NCBI RefSeq assembly: GCF_019969725.1
Contig: NZ_JAHXYW010000002.1
Location: 310,001 to 374,000 of the forward strand
Length of the DNA: 64,000 bases
Direction of reading: 5' to 3'
Source: Neobacillus bataviensis
GTDB lineage: Bacteria > Bacillota > Bacilli > Bacillales_B > DSM-18226
The notes under the pieces are model-generated. The model was not told where the DNA came from and made no database searches. It saw nothing but the letters and a program-made list of their open reading frames with translations. Shown here piece after piece: positions 52,860 through 60,276 of this stretch; positions within the stretch are counted from its first letter, which is position 1; every line of letters begins with the position of its first letter. The translations under genes and the position numbers were made by a program.

Positions 52860-52888
52860 AAAAACAGCCAATGGCTGTTTTTTTTATA
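52858..52888. terminator. Bidirectional terminator, CAP gene / SGNH hydrolase gene
   Basis: AAAAACAGCC pairs with GGCTGTTTTT across AAT, with long A and T runs on each side. Confidence 0.92.
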
Positions 52889-53711
52889 CTGGTAATTTCC
52901 GATATTGGTGTTTAAACTGATCGATCATAAGCTCCGATATGGCCGTATAACCAGCCGAATTCGGGTGAACTCCATCAGGTGATAAATTTTGCAGCTTTTC
53001 CCCGTTAATAGCCTGTGTCGTCTCCACCACTATGGATGATGAATATTGACTAGCTACCTGATAAATTTGCAGATTCCATTTTGGAAGCAATTTGTCCGCC
53101 AAAGAATACATATCGTTTTCAGGAGACAACGGATTATACAATTCTAAAAAGACGATTGTAGCGTCAGGATTCAGCATGTGAATTCTATCAGCAATGCCAG
53201 ACAAATTTTTTGAAAAGGAAGTTTGTAATTGATTAAACGATTGGAAGACGTTTTGGAAGTTTTGCCCTTTTGCCATCCTAAGAACGTCATTTCCCCCCAC
53301 ATTAATCGTCACAATGTTAGCCTTTTTGATTTCTTCATCAAATCGGCCTTCTTGAACAAGTGCAACTAATTCCCCGCTTGTAATTCCATTTATACCTTCA
53401 TTTTGAAAGACAATTGGTTTATGAATTTGCTTTTCCAGCTTGCTAGAGAATTTCGAAACAAGATTTTCATTCTCCCCAGCTCCCACTCCGCGAATGATAG
53501 AATCACCTAGCGCAAGATGATCTATTTGAGAAGCGTTAGAATCCCGAAAATAATCTAAATAAGAAACACTGGTATTATCTTTGCTAGCTTCAACGGTTTG
53601 CTTTTTCATTTTATGAATTTGATATTGCGGGTAATAAAGCCATGCCCCGACCCCAACACCAATAAAAAGTACAAATATCAAAAGGTATTTGATTATTTTC
53701 AAAAAAATCAC
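52884..53711 (-). CDS. SGNH/GDSL hydrolase, membrane anchored
   Basis: This 275-residue esterase/lipase-like enzyme is outside the membrane, anchored by an N-terminal helix (IIKYLLIFVLFIGVGVGAWLYY). Block I HLALGDSIIRG (Ser), block III NVGGNDVLR (Asn) and block V DGVHPNSAGY (Asp, His) are all present. It resembles B. subtilis YpmR. The ATG follows AAGGAGTGATTTTTTTG. Confidence 0.9.
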   Translation of the reverse strand: MIFLKIIKYLLIFVLFIGVGVGAWLYYPQYQIHKMKKQTVEASKDNTSVSYLDYFRDSNASQIDHLALGDSIIRGVGAGENENLVSKFSSKLEKQIHKPIVFQNEGINGITSGELVALVQEGRFDEEIKKANIVTINVGGNDVLRMAKGQNFQNVFQSFNQLQTSFSKNLSGIADRIHMLNPDATIVFLELYNPLSPENDMYSLADKLLPKWNLQIYQVASQYSSSIVVETTQAINGEKLQNLSPDGVHPNSAGYTAISELMIDQFKHQYRKLPV

Positions 53712-53831
53712 TCCTTGAATATACCATTATATCAAGAATCACTTTAAAAATACCTAGTTGTTGGTTTCCAATTAAGGGTCTGCGTATGATAGACTTAGAT
53801 TACCAAAATTTATCATATCCAGGGGGAGAAA

Positions 53832-54134
53832 ATGATATTAGAAGCGGCTATGCTACAGGTTAAACAGGGGATGGAACAAGAATTTGAAGAAGCTTTTCGA
53901 AAGGCCTCAACCATTATTTCATCGATGAAGGGCTACCAGTCTCACGAATTACAGCGCTGCATCGAAACAGACGGAAAATACCTGCTGTTGGTAAAGTGGG
54001 AAACTTTAGAGGATCATACGGTTGGATTCAGGCAATCAGAGGAATATCAGGAATGGAAAAAGCTTTTGCACCACTTTTATGACCCATTTCCAACGGTTGA
54101 ACATTTTGAAAAAGTAAATCTAAAGGGGAACTGA
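53832..54134 (+). CDS. Antibiotic biosynthesis monooxygenase (ABM) domain protein
   Basis: This 100-residue ferredoxin-like protein has the pattern KQGMEQEFEEAFRKA, then SMKGYQSHELQRCIETDGKYLLLVKWE and a His in DHTVGFRQSEEY. These small dimers act as quinol monooxygenases or haem-degrading enzymes; the substrate cannot be assigned. CAGGGGGAG precedes the ATG. It is probably co-transcribed with the frameshifted hydrolase. Confidence 0.87.
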   Translation: MILEAAMLQVKQGMEQEFEEAFRKASTIISSMKGYQSHELQRCIETDGKYLLLVKWETLEDHTVGFRQSEEYQEWKKLLHHFYDPFPTVEHFEKVNLKGN

Positions 54135-54200
54135 CAGTGGGCATTCTATTAAAATCCATTTTTGTTGGTTTTCGGACCAAATGAATAAGAGGTGAATGGC

Positions 54201-54870
54201 ATGTATCAAATTAGTGCAAACCAAGTGGTGAGAAACGAACATTCAACCATTCCCTATACATGGATTCGGTATGAACAACCAAGTAAAAACATTTGTATCA
54301 TGCTTCCAGGGCTTGGATATTTCAACTGACAGACCGATATTTTATTATGCAACAAGTATGTGTTTAAACAATCACGTGGATGTTCTCCATATCAATTATA
54401 CCTTTGCAAAAAATGAACACTTTAAAAAGCTCGAAGAAGCAGAACAAAAGCAATGGATGTATAAAGATGTTAAAGCTGTTATCGAAGAAGTTCTGAGGAA
54501 CACCCACTATGAACAATCGTTTCTGTTGAGTAAATCCATCGGGACGGTTCCGATGGCAATGGAATGGACACAGAAAAATCTCTTTCCCAATGCGTTGGGA
54601 ATCTGGTTAACACCTTTGCTAAAAGTGGATACTGTGTACCAGGCCATAATGAAAACGGAACGTCCGTCTCTTTGTGTTATTGGGGATGATGATCATCACT
54701 ATTTCGAGGAGAAAATTGCTTCTTTGAAAAATAACGGGCTTGTGAACACCGTGGTGATTCCAAAAGCTGACCATAGTTTAGAAATCCAGGGAGATATCAC
54801 TGCCACGATTAATGCGGCAAATGTAGTGATCGATTGCATCCAAGAATTTATTATCAGAAATAAAATCTAG
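54201..54870 (+). pseudogene. Alpha/beta hydrolase, interrupted by a one-base frameshift
   Basis: An ATG at 54201 with AGAGGTGA upstream opens a frame that runs to NICIMLPGLGY and then stops at TGA 54327. The rest of the protein, from STDRPIFYYATS to the end, continues in another frame to 54870. Removing one T from the TTT at 54320-54322 joins them. The 3' frame keeps the nucleophile-like SKSIGT and a HS near the end (PKADHSLE). The total length of 670 bases is one more than a multiple of three. It could be a recent pseudogene or a sequencing error. Confidence 0.75.
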
Positions 54871-54894
54871 TAACGAGTAGAATCGGAGGTCTTA

Positions 54895-55677
54895 ATGGTG
54901 CATCTAAAATCAGTTTTTTTAACAAGTGAAATTGAAGAAGATGAGTACCCATTTAATCTTCCTCTTATAAAAAAATTTACAGAACTACACTTTATCAAGC
55001 CAATAACAATTCTTGTCGGGGATAATGGATCAGGGAAATCGACCTTGCTCGAAGCTATCGCAGCGAATTTTGGCAGCATTTTAATCGGCGGCGAAAACAT
55101 TGACTCCGATCCCACACTTGCTCCTGCGAGAGAGCTTGGGCAAAAATTGAAGTTAACCTGGAGTGTCAAAACTAAAAAGGGCTTCTTTTTCAGGGCCAAT
55201 GATTTTATCAATTTCACGCATAGATTAGCAACGATAAAAGAAGAATCCCAACAAACTCTAAAAGAGATTAAAGCGAAAGATCCTTTTAGTCTGGAAGTAC
55301 TGCCTTATGCCCATACATTGTACGATTTACAGCATTTTTACGGTGAAGGGCTTGAGGTCCGGTCGCATGGGGAGAGTTTTTTAGATTTGTTTCAAGCGCG
55401 CTTTCAACCGAATGGATTATATATTTTGGATGAACCGGAAGCGCCGTTATCACCGCTAAAACAGCTCACGTTAATTTCGATGATCAATGATATGGTGAAG
55501 GAAGACGCCCAGTTCATTATCGCCACCCATTCTCCAATACTAATGGCCCTTCCAAATGCAGAAATATACGCGATCGAGGATGGAGTTCTCCAGCAGATTA
55601 ATTATGAGGATGTCGAGCATGTCCGGCTCACGAAAGATTTTTTAAATAATCCTGAGAGATTTTTAAGATATCTTTAA
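54895..55677 (+). CDS. AAA family ATPase, ABC/SMC-type
   Basis: This 260-residue soluble ATPase has Walker A VGDNGSGKST, signature-like HGESFLDLF, Walker B YILDEPEAPLS and switch ATHSP. Such stand-alone AAA_23/AAA_21-type proteins lack transporter or nuclease partners here. It sits 24 bases after the frameshifted hydrolase. GGAGGTC precedes the ATG. The role is unknown. Confidence 0.88.
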   Translation: MVHLKSVFLTSEIEEDEYPFNLPLIKKFTELHFIKPITILVGDNGSGKSTLLEAIAANFGSILIGGENIDSDPTLAPARELGQKLKLTWSVKTKKGFFFRANDFINFTHRLATIKEESQQTLKEIKAKDPFSLEVLPYAHTLYDLQHFYGEGLEVRSHGESFLDLFQARFQPNGLYILDEPEAPLSPLKQLTLISMINDMVKEDAQFIIATHSPILMALPNAEIYAIEDGVLQQINYEDVEHVRLTKDFLNNPERFLRYL

Positions 55678-55681
55678 ACAA

Positions 55682-55716
55682 GAAAAAAAGAACTTGGAGA
55701 TTCCAGGTTCTTTTTC
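55682..55716 (+). terminator. Terminator of the AAA ATPase gene
   Basis: AAAAAGAACTTGGA pairs with TCCAGGTTCTTTTT with one mismatch across GAT. Confidence 0.88.
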
Positions 55717-55738
55717 ATTTATGATTTTGAATTTGGTT

Positions 55739-56062
55739 TTAGCACAGTTGTTGCCATAATCTTGCGCTGTCAACTGATGAGTGTTTTTCAATGATGGAGT
55801 AGGCAGCATTTGTAATGGCTTGTGATAACGTGGCGCCAGTTGCCTTGACGTCATTAAAGCTGACCTCTGAATGACCATTTGTTGTATAGGTGTATCCAAA
55901 CATCCTTAGCTTTTCCACGATGAGCATGGCATGATCAAGGTTATGTTCTGGTTGAAATTCAGAATCATGAATGAATAAATTCTTTTCATAGTCATACCAT
56001 CGGTCCCATCTATTTAACTTCCAACCTAGTATTCTCCGAGCTATTGAGTCTGTTTTATTCAT
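55739..56062 (-). CDS. BC1872-like (phage ABA-sandwich) protein
   Basis: The 107 residues have the layout of BC1872-type proteins: SIARRILGWKLNRWDRWYDY, then EFQPEHNLDHAMLIVEKLRM and a C-terminal ATGATLSQAITNAAYSI. The domain is frequent in Bacillus prophages, but no other phage gene adjoins. ATG 56062 follows GGGGGATAAGGAA. The function is unknown. Confidence 0.78.
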   Translation of the reverse strand: MNKTDSIARRILGWKLNRWDRWYDYEKNLFIHDSEFQPEHNLDHAMLIVEKLRMFGYTYTTNGHSEVSFNDVKATGATLSQAITNAAYSIIEKHSSVDSARLWQQLC

Positions 56063-56219
56063 TTCCTTATCCCCCATATCATGTTTGATTATTATATAAC
56101 AGGTTTAATTTGTTGATTATATTATATAACAGACAGTGGGAATCGACTACTAATTTATCGTGTTTTTTAGAAAATTTTTCTATTGTAGAATTTGGAGGAT
56201 TAGTACGAATGAGTTTATT

Positions 56220-56615
56220 TTAGAAAACTTTCACATAAAAAGTCCGTTTTCGCGGGCCGTCAAACTCACAGAAATAAATTCCTTGCCATGTCCCCAACAG
56301 CAAACTGCCATCTGTTACAATGACATGCTGCGATGACCCTACAGTACTGGCTTTCATATGCGCAGCGGTATTGCCTTCCATATGGCGATCGAGTTCATGA
56401 TTCCAGGGATACACTTCGTCGAAGCGGCGAATCATATCGCTTTTCACATCGGGATCAGCGTTTTCATTAATCGTTATTCCAGCAGTTGTATGAGGGCAAT
56501 AAACAACGACGACACCTTCTTGGGTGCCCATTTCCTTAATAAAATCCTGAACTTGCTGTGTAACTTCAATCATTTGATCACGTTGGTTAGTTTTTAATGC
56601 GAATTTCTTGAGCAT
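56220..56615 (-). CDS. YjbQ/UPF0047 family protein
   Basis: This 131-residue beta-sandwich protein has the conserved [39 protein letters not shown] and [18 protein letters not shown]. Homologues show weak thiamine-phosphate synthase activity; the B. subtilis counterpart is YugU. Its true role is unsettled. Downstream of a DUF3889 gene, 1 base apart, so probably one transcript. Confidence 0.93.
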   Translation of the reverse strand: MLKKFALKTNQRDQMIEVTQQVQDFIKEMGTQEGVVVVYCPHTTAGITINENADPDVKSDMIRRFDEVYPWNHELDRHMEGNTAAHMKASTVGSSQHVIVTDGSLLLGTWQGIYFCEFDGPRKRTFYVKVF

Positions 56616-56616
56616 T

Positions 56617-56958
56617 TTATTTTGATGACTCCCTGAATGTTATTTTAATAACTTTCTGTGTTTGATTATTAAATTCAATATCAATGAATACACCGAATTC
56701 CCTTTTATTATCCTTTAACCATAATTTGAATTTTTCTGTTGAGGTCTTTGTGCCGGTAACTCTGCCAATATGAAGATAATCAACGATATTTGCTTTTGGA
56801 TACCGCTCATGGGTTTTTTCCATTGCCATAATGCCCCATTTTGCATATGGTGGAATGGGTTTATGTTGTGCCGCAGCTCTATTGGAAGAAATGAGCGGGT
56901 TCACACTTTCGGAGAAAAGGGCCGTTAATACAATTAAACTAATTAGAACCTTTTTCAT
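56617..56958 (-). CDS. DUF3889 secreted protein
   Basis: This 113-residue protein has a signal peptide (residues 1-30, ending AAAQ) and the DUF3889 core [21 protein letters not shown] with VGVT-like strands. An AGGGGATTTTT site precedes the ATG. Function unknown. Confidence 0.88.
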   Translation of the reverse strand: MKKVLISLIVLTALFSESVNPLISSNRAAAQHKPIPPYAKWGIMAMEKTHERYPKANIVDYLHIGRVTGTKTSTEKFKLWLKDNKREFGVFIDIEFNNQTQKVIKITFRESSK

Positions 56959-57071
56959 AAAAATCCCCTCTTTTTTTTGCTTTTATTATGGCTTTTAACA
57001 CAAAAGGTTATGTAAATATGGGTTATTATACCGTGGCCGCGGTGAAACAAAATAAAGGGAAGATGCCGGTA

Positions 57072-57206
57072 TTAAAGGCGGTCATCTTCCCATGCTCTGT
57101 TATAATCCTTGATATTATCATCTTGATTTACAGTCTGGCCTGCCTGACTTTGATTCCTTTTGTGATTCGTTTGACTTGAATTTTGCAGCTTATCTTCCTT
57201 TTTCAT
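57072..57206 (-). CDS. Small hydrophilic 44-residue protein, possibly spore-related
   Basis: A minus-strand frame starts at ATG 57206 with a very strong AAGGAGG nine bases upstream, and ends at 57072. The peptide is rich in Gln, Asn, Asp and Lys, lacks hydrophobic segments, and ends NIKDYNRAWEDDRL. Its composition resembles minor acid-soluble spore proteins, but I do not recognise a family. An alternative ATG lies two codons upstream. Confidence 0.6.
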   Translation of the reverse strand: MKKEDKLQNSSQTNHKRNQSQAGQTVNQDDNIKDYNRAWEDDRL

Positions 57207-57332
57207 AGCCATCAGCCTCCTTCCTATAACCTTTCCAAGTTTAATGTAAATATGTATTCAAGGGATTTGAAAAACTAAACCATCGTCTGATTAAATAAAG
57301 TTAAGGATGAAATCAGAAGGGGTGATTTTTGG

Positions 57333-57713
57333 ATGAAAGATATTCAAACTTTCTCAAAACAGTACCAAAAAGAAATGGGATGGGAAATTAGCGAGGAGAA
57401 CTTTGAAAAAAGCAGGGCTTCTCTTCTAAATAATTACATGCTTTTGACAACGGAGGTTGCAGAAGTAGCGGAAGAGCTCAGGAAGGCATTTAACATGACT
57501 GCTTCATACGTCAAAGAAGGATTACCGGAAGAAAAGGCTTTTGAACTGGCAAAGGAACAGATTAAAGAAGATTTAGGGAAAGAGTTGGCCGACTGCCTAG
57601 CTTATATGCTCAAGTTTTACAATTTTTTCGGAATCGATGCTGAGGAAAGTTTTTATGCTAAGATGGAAGAAGTCAGGAACCGCAAGAATAAGGATATTGT
57701 CAAAACCAAGTGA
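57333..57713 (+). CDS. MazG-like nucleotide pyrophosphohydrolase
   Basis: This 126-residue all-alpha NTP pyrophosphohydrolase-like protein has the metal-binding pattern LTTEVAEVAEELRKA (ExxE) and, after a 30-residue insertion, LGKELADCLAYMLKF (ExxD). It may clear non-standard nucleotides. GAAGGGGTG precedes the ATG. It is followed by a small gene in the same direction. Confidence 0.86.
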   Translation: MKDIQTFSKQYQKEMGWEISEENFEKSRASLLNNYMLLTTEVAEVAEELRKAFNMTASYVKEGLPEEKAFELAKEQIKEDLGKELADCLAYMLKFYNFFGIDAEESFYAKMEEVRNRKNKDIVKTK

Positions 57714-57769
57714 ATAATCAATCATATAAGGCTAACCCTATATTCATAAAAGATAAAAGGAGACTACTC

Positions 57770-57997
57770 GTGAAGCCTTATGAAATAACCAATATGATCA
57801 TTGATGATGATTTTTACAATGAGGAATTTGTCACTGCGGAAATTACATATGAGAATCAGGTTTACAGCATTACCTTTAAAAAAGAAGATCTTGAACTCGT
57901 TAATGCCTGGGTTTTTAAGGAGGGTACCTCGCTGCCGGCCAATTTATCAGAACAAATGATTGAATCAATAAGAGAAGATGTAAAAAATAAAATCTAG
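57770..57997 (+). CDS. Small hypothetical protein after the MazG-like gene
   Basis: A 75-residue frame starts at GTG 57770 with AAAGGAG seven bases upstream. A longer frame beginning GTG 57710 overlaps the MazG-like stop (GTGA) but has no ribosome site. The protein is acidic with alternating strands (FVTAEITYENQVYSITFK). No family is recognised. Confidence 0.65.
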   Translation: MKPYEITNMIIDDDFYNEEFVTAEITYENQVYSITFKKEDLELVNAWVFKEGTSLPANLSEQMIESIREDVKNKI

Positions 57998-58021
57998 TCA
58001 TATGGCTAGATTTTATTTTTT
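57985..58021 (+). terminator. Terminator of the MazG-like operon
   Basis: AAAATCTAG pairs with CTAGATTTT across TCATATGG, followed by a T-run; it includes the stop codon. Confidence 0.85.
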
Positions 58022-58122
58022 GCAGGGGGAGAGTATCTTTGAAGTTGTTAAAAGTGAGGAATTCATCATTACTATTTTAAAATTTAAATTAGAAAACATT
58101 AAAATAAGATTAAATTTGGTGT

Positions 58123-58151
58123 ACCTTCCCATGTTGGAAGGTATTTTTTTA
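58123..58151 (+). terminator. Orphan terminator-like hairpin
   Basis: ACCTTCC pairs with GGAAGGT across 6 bases, followed by seven T. No gene is evident between the preceding terminator and this one; a short RNA could end here. Confidence 0.55.
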
Positions 58152-58237
58152 ATGAAATTGAAATATATAAAAGAACACAGCAGGCTAGCTAAAATGTTTT
58201 TTTCTTTGAAAAAATTATTTAAGGGGAGAGCGAAATT

Positions 58238-58606
58238 ATGTTCATAGATAGTATTTGCCCAAAATGTGGAGAGATCAATCACGTAGAGCATAATGGCGAA
58301 AATATTCTATTTGTAACCTGTAAGAATCACCACATTTATGATCATATCGTAATCCCTTATTCCCGGACGCATTCGATTAAGGACGATAAGCTCGAAAAAT
58401 TAGAAGAAATGATCGTCGAGAAAAAGTTTCACCGGATGAGCGATAAATCAACCATCTGTCTGCTTATTTTTAATAATGGCTATGAGATAGAGGGACGCTC
58501 GACAGTTCGTGATGTAAAAGATTTCCGTGCTGTGGTTGGTAAAGATAAAGCCTATGAACAGGCGCTAAAAAAAGCAATGGTAGCCCTGGGAGCGTTTTTA
58601 GTATAA
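58238..58606 (+). CDS. Protein with N-terminal zinc ribbon half and Gp49-like C-terminal domain
   Basis: The 122 residues start with CPKCG and a second CKNHH, suggesting a metal site. The last 60 (STICLLIFNNGYEIEGRSTV, then AYEQALKKAMVALGAFL) look like the phage Gp49/Sf6 gene-66 domain. Such domains are phage-derived; no other phage gene is near. AAGGGGAG precedes the ATG. Confidence 0.7.
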   Translation: MFIDSICPKCGEINHVEHNGENILFVTCKNHHIYDHIVIPYSRTHSIKDDKLEKLEEMIVEKKFHRMSDKSTICLLIFNNGYEIEGRSTVRDVKDFRAVVGKDKAYEQALKKAMVALGAFLV

Positions 58607-58617
58607 TACATTGTATG

Positions 58618-58654
58618 AACTGCGATACTTCGATAGGGGGTATCGCAGTTTTTA
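58618..58654 (+). terminator. Terminator after the Gp49-like gene
   Basis: AACTGCGATA pairs perfectly with TATCGCAGTT across 13 bases, followed by TTT. Confidence 0.78.
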
Positions 58655-58672
58655 GAAGGAAAGGAAGATATT

Positions 58673-59212
58673 ATGCTTATCGGTCAGAATATTTACATAA
58701 GACCTTTTTCAACAGAGGATGCGGAAAATCTATTAGGATTGCTTCTAGAAAACCGTAGTTTCTTTGAGAAATTTTCAATGGAACGTAATGAGGAGTTTTA
58801 TACATTAGATTCTCAGATTAGAAGAATTAAGCAATATGAAGAAGATCGTCATAACGATCTAGCCTATAATTTTGGCATTTTTAAAAATGACGGAAAATTA
58901 ATCGGCACCATTAATCTTTTTCAAGTTTGGCGATTCTCTCTCCAAAGTGCCTTTATCGGTTATTTTTTAGATAAAAAGCAAAATGGCAAAGGCTATACGA
59001 CAGAAGCTGTGCAGCTTTTGGTCGATTATGCATTCAATGAATTAAAATTGCACAGAATTGAAGCAGGAGTAATGCCACATAATATTGGATCCATTCGTGT
59101 GCTGGAGAAATCCGGCTTTCACAAAGAGGGCATTGCCATCAAAAATGTAAAGATAAACGGAAGATGGGAAGACCATCAGGTATTAGCAATTATTGATCCA
59201 AATGATAAGTAA
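58673..59212 (+). CDS. GNAT acetyltransferase (RimJ/RimL-like)
   Basis: This 179-residue N-acetyltransferase has IYIRPFSTEDAENL at the N-terminus, the acetyl-CoA loop DKKQNGKGYTTEAV (Q/RxxGxG/A), and LHRIEAGVMPHNIGSIRVLEK GF-type C-terminal motif. The best analogues are B. subtilis YdaF/YjcK. AAGGAAAGGAAG precedes the ATG. The acceptor is unknown. Confidence 0.92.
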   Translation: MLIGQNIYIRPFSTEDAENLLGLLLENRSFFEKFSMERNEEFYTLDSQIRRIKQYEEDRHNDLAYNFGIFKNDGKLIGTINLFQVWRFSLQSAFIGYFLDKKQNGKGYTTEAVQLLVDYAFNELKLHRIEAGVMPHNIGSIRVLEKSGFHKEGIAIKNVKINGRWEDHQVLAIIDPNDK

Positions 59213-59220
59213 ATGAGTTA

Positions 59221-59252
59221 AAACGTTGGGTGAGTACCTAACGTTTTTTAAT
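59221..59252 (+). terminator. Terminator of the GNAT gene
   Basis: AAAACGTTGGGT pairs with ACCTAACGTTTT with one mismatch across GAGT, followed by T. Confidence 0.85.
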
Positions 59253-59268
59253 TTATTAATTCAATTTA

Positions 59269-59294
59269 AAAACTTCTTTAGGGAGTATATCGTC
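59269..59294 (+). promoter_or_regulatory. Candidate ECF-sigma promoter
   Basis: AAAAAC-N16-CGTC resembles the Bacillus ECF promoter form (GAAAC-N16-CGTC). It lies 27 bases before the ECF sigma gene's GTG, directly after the previous terminator. Autoregulation is inferred. Confidence 0.45.
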
Positions 59295-59321
59295 TATAGT
59301 TTAAGAGGGAGGGACGGATCC

Positions 59322-59855
59322 GTGGAAGAATTAACTGTGGAAATGTTAGATACAGAAGATAAGGAAGCACTTATCGATGAAATTATGAACAGATATGGCC
59401 AGGAGGTCCTGAAGCTTGTTTTTTCCTACGTGAATAATCGAGCCATTGCAGAGGACTTGACTCAAGATATATTTGTTAAGTGTTATCAAAGTCTTCATAC
59501 ATATAGCGGTAAAGCGAAACTAAGAACATGGTTATGGCGGATTGCCATTAATCATAGCAAGGACTTTCTGAAAAGCTGGTACAACAAGAATGTTGTTATC
59601 ACAGAAGAAGAACCGATAAACAATACGACACAAAAAGAATTGGTCGAGCAAACCATAATCCAAAAAGAAGAGGATGATCAACTGATTGCGGCCATCATGA
59701 AGCTGCCAGTCAAATATAGGGAAGCCATTTATCTTTATTATTATGAGGAACTGCCAATCAAAGAAATCGCCCAGTTAACCGAAATCGGTGATAACACCGT
59801 GAAAACCAGGCTCAGACGTGCAAAGGAACTACTGAAGGTACAATTGGAGGGTTGA
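59322..59855 (+). CDS. ECF-type RNA polymerase sigma factor
   Basis: The 177 residues hold region 2 (VFSYVNNRAIAEDLTQDIFVKCY...FRTW-like TWLWRIAINHSKDFL) and region 4 (MKLPVKYREAIYLYYYEELPIKEIA...NTVKTRLRRAKELL, shown abridged). The GTG at 59322 is chosen for GAGGGAGGG upstream; the longer frame adds 32 residues. It heads a three-gene operon with PadR and SEDS-like genes and has no classical anti-sigma gene beside it. Confidence 0.92.
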   Translation: MEELTVEMLDTEDKEALIDEIMNRYGQEVLKLVFSYVNNRAIAEDLTQDIFVKCYQSLHTYSGKAKLRTWLWRIAINHSKDFLKSWYNKNVVITEEEPINNTTQKELVEQTIIQKEEDDQLIAAIMKLPVKYREAIYLYYYEELPIKEIAQLTEIGDNTVKTRLRRAKELLKVQLEG

Positions 59856-59858
59856 AAG

Positions 59859-60269
59859 ATGGAAAATCGATTGAGAAATTTAAAAAAAGCGATGGATCGG
59901 AAGACGTTTTCTGAGTTGAACTTCTCCGAAGAGCATCGAAAAAACATTCTAGAAAAAATCAAACGACAAGATGAAAGTGAAGAAACGATCCTTTTAGCAG
60001 TCTTGCAGCTACTTGCTCAGGATAGAACAGGTTTTGAATTAACGAAGCTTCTTAGGGGAAGGGGCATTCAAAAGATCGAAGAAAATGAAGGTTTTCTATA
60101 TACGCTTTTGCATCGACTGGAACAGACCGGCTATTTACAATCAAGCTGGAGCGTTGAAACTGAAGCTAAATATTATCAGCTAACGGATAAAGGGAGAAAA
60201 GCGCTAAGGAAGGCTGAAAAGAAGCAGTCAAAGAAACAGTTTGTTTTAAAAGAACTATTAGAGTGGTGA
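59859..60269 (+). CDS. PadR-family winged-helix regulator
   Basis: The 136 residues begin with a charged helical leader of about 35 (MENRLRNLKKAMDRKTFSEL). A PadR winged helix follows at about 42-115: ILLAVLQLLAQDRTGFELTKLL, the ENEGFLYTLLHRLEQTGYL recognition region and YYQLTDKGRKAL wing. It starts 3 bases after the sigma gene with GGAGGG upstream. PadR regulators often sit beside HAAS-domain membrane proteins, as here. Confidence 0.88.
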   Translation: MENRLRNLKKAMDRKTFSELNFSEEHRKNILEKIKRQDESEETILLAVLQLLAQDRTGFELTKLLRGRGIQKIEENEGFLYTLLHRLEQTGYLQSSWSVETEAKYYQLTDKGRKALRKAEKKQSKKQFVLKELLEW

Positions 60270-60276
60270 GGCCAAA

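Noticed and set aside
56988..57179. Plus-strand 63-residue frame with hydrophobic stretches
   Set aside because: It is antisense to the small minus-strand gene that has a much better ribosome site and plausible composition.
58002..58247. Plus-strand 81-residue frame after the MazG-like operon
   Set aside because: It starts inside a terminator stem and runs through another terminator-like hairpin; codon use looks random.
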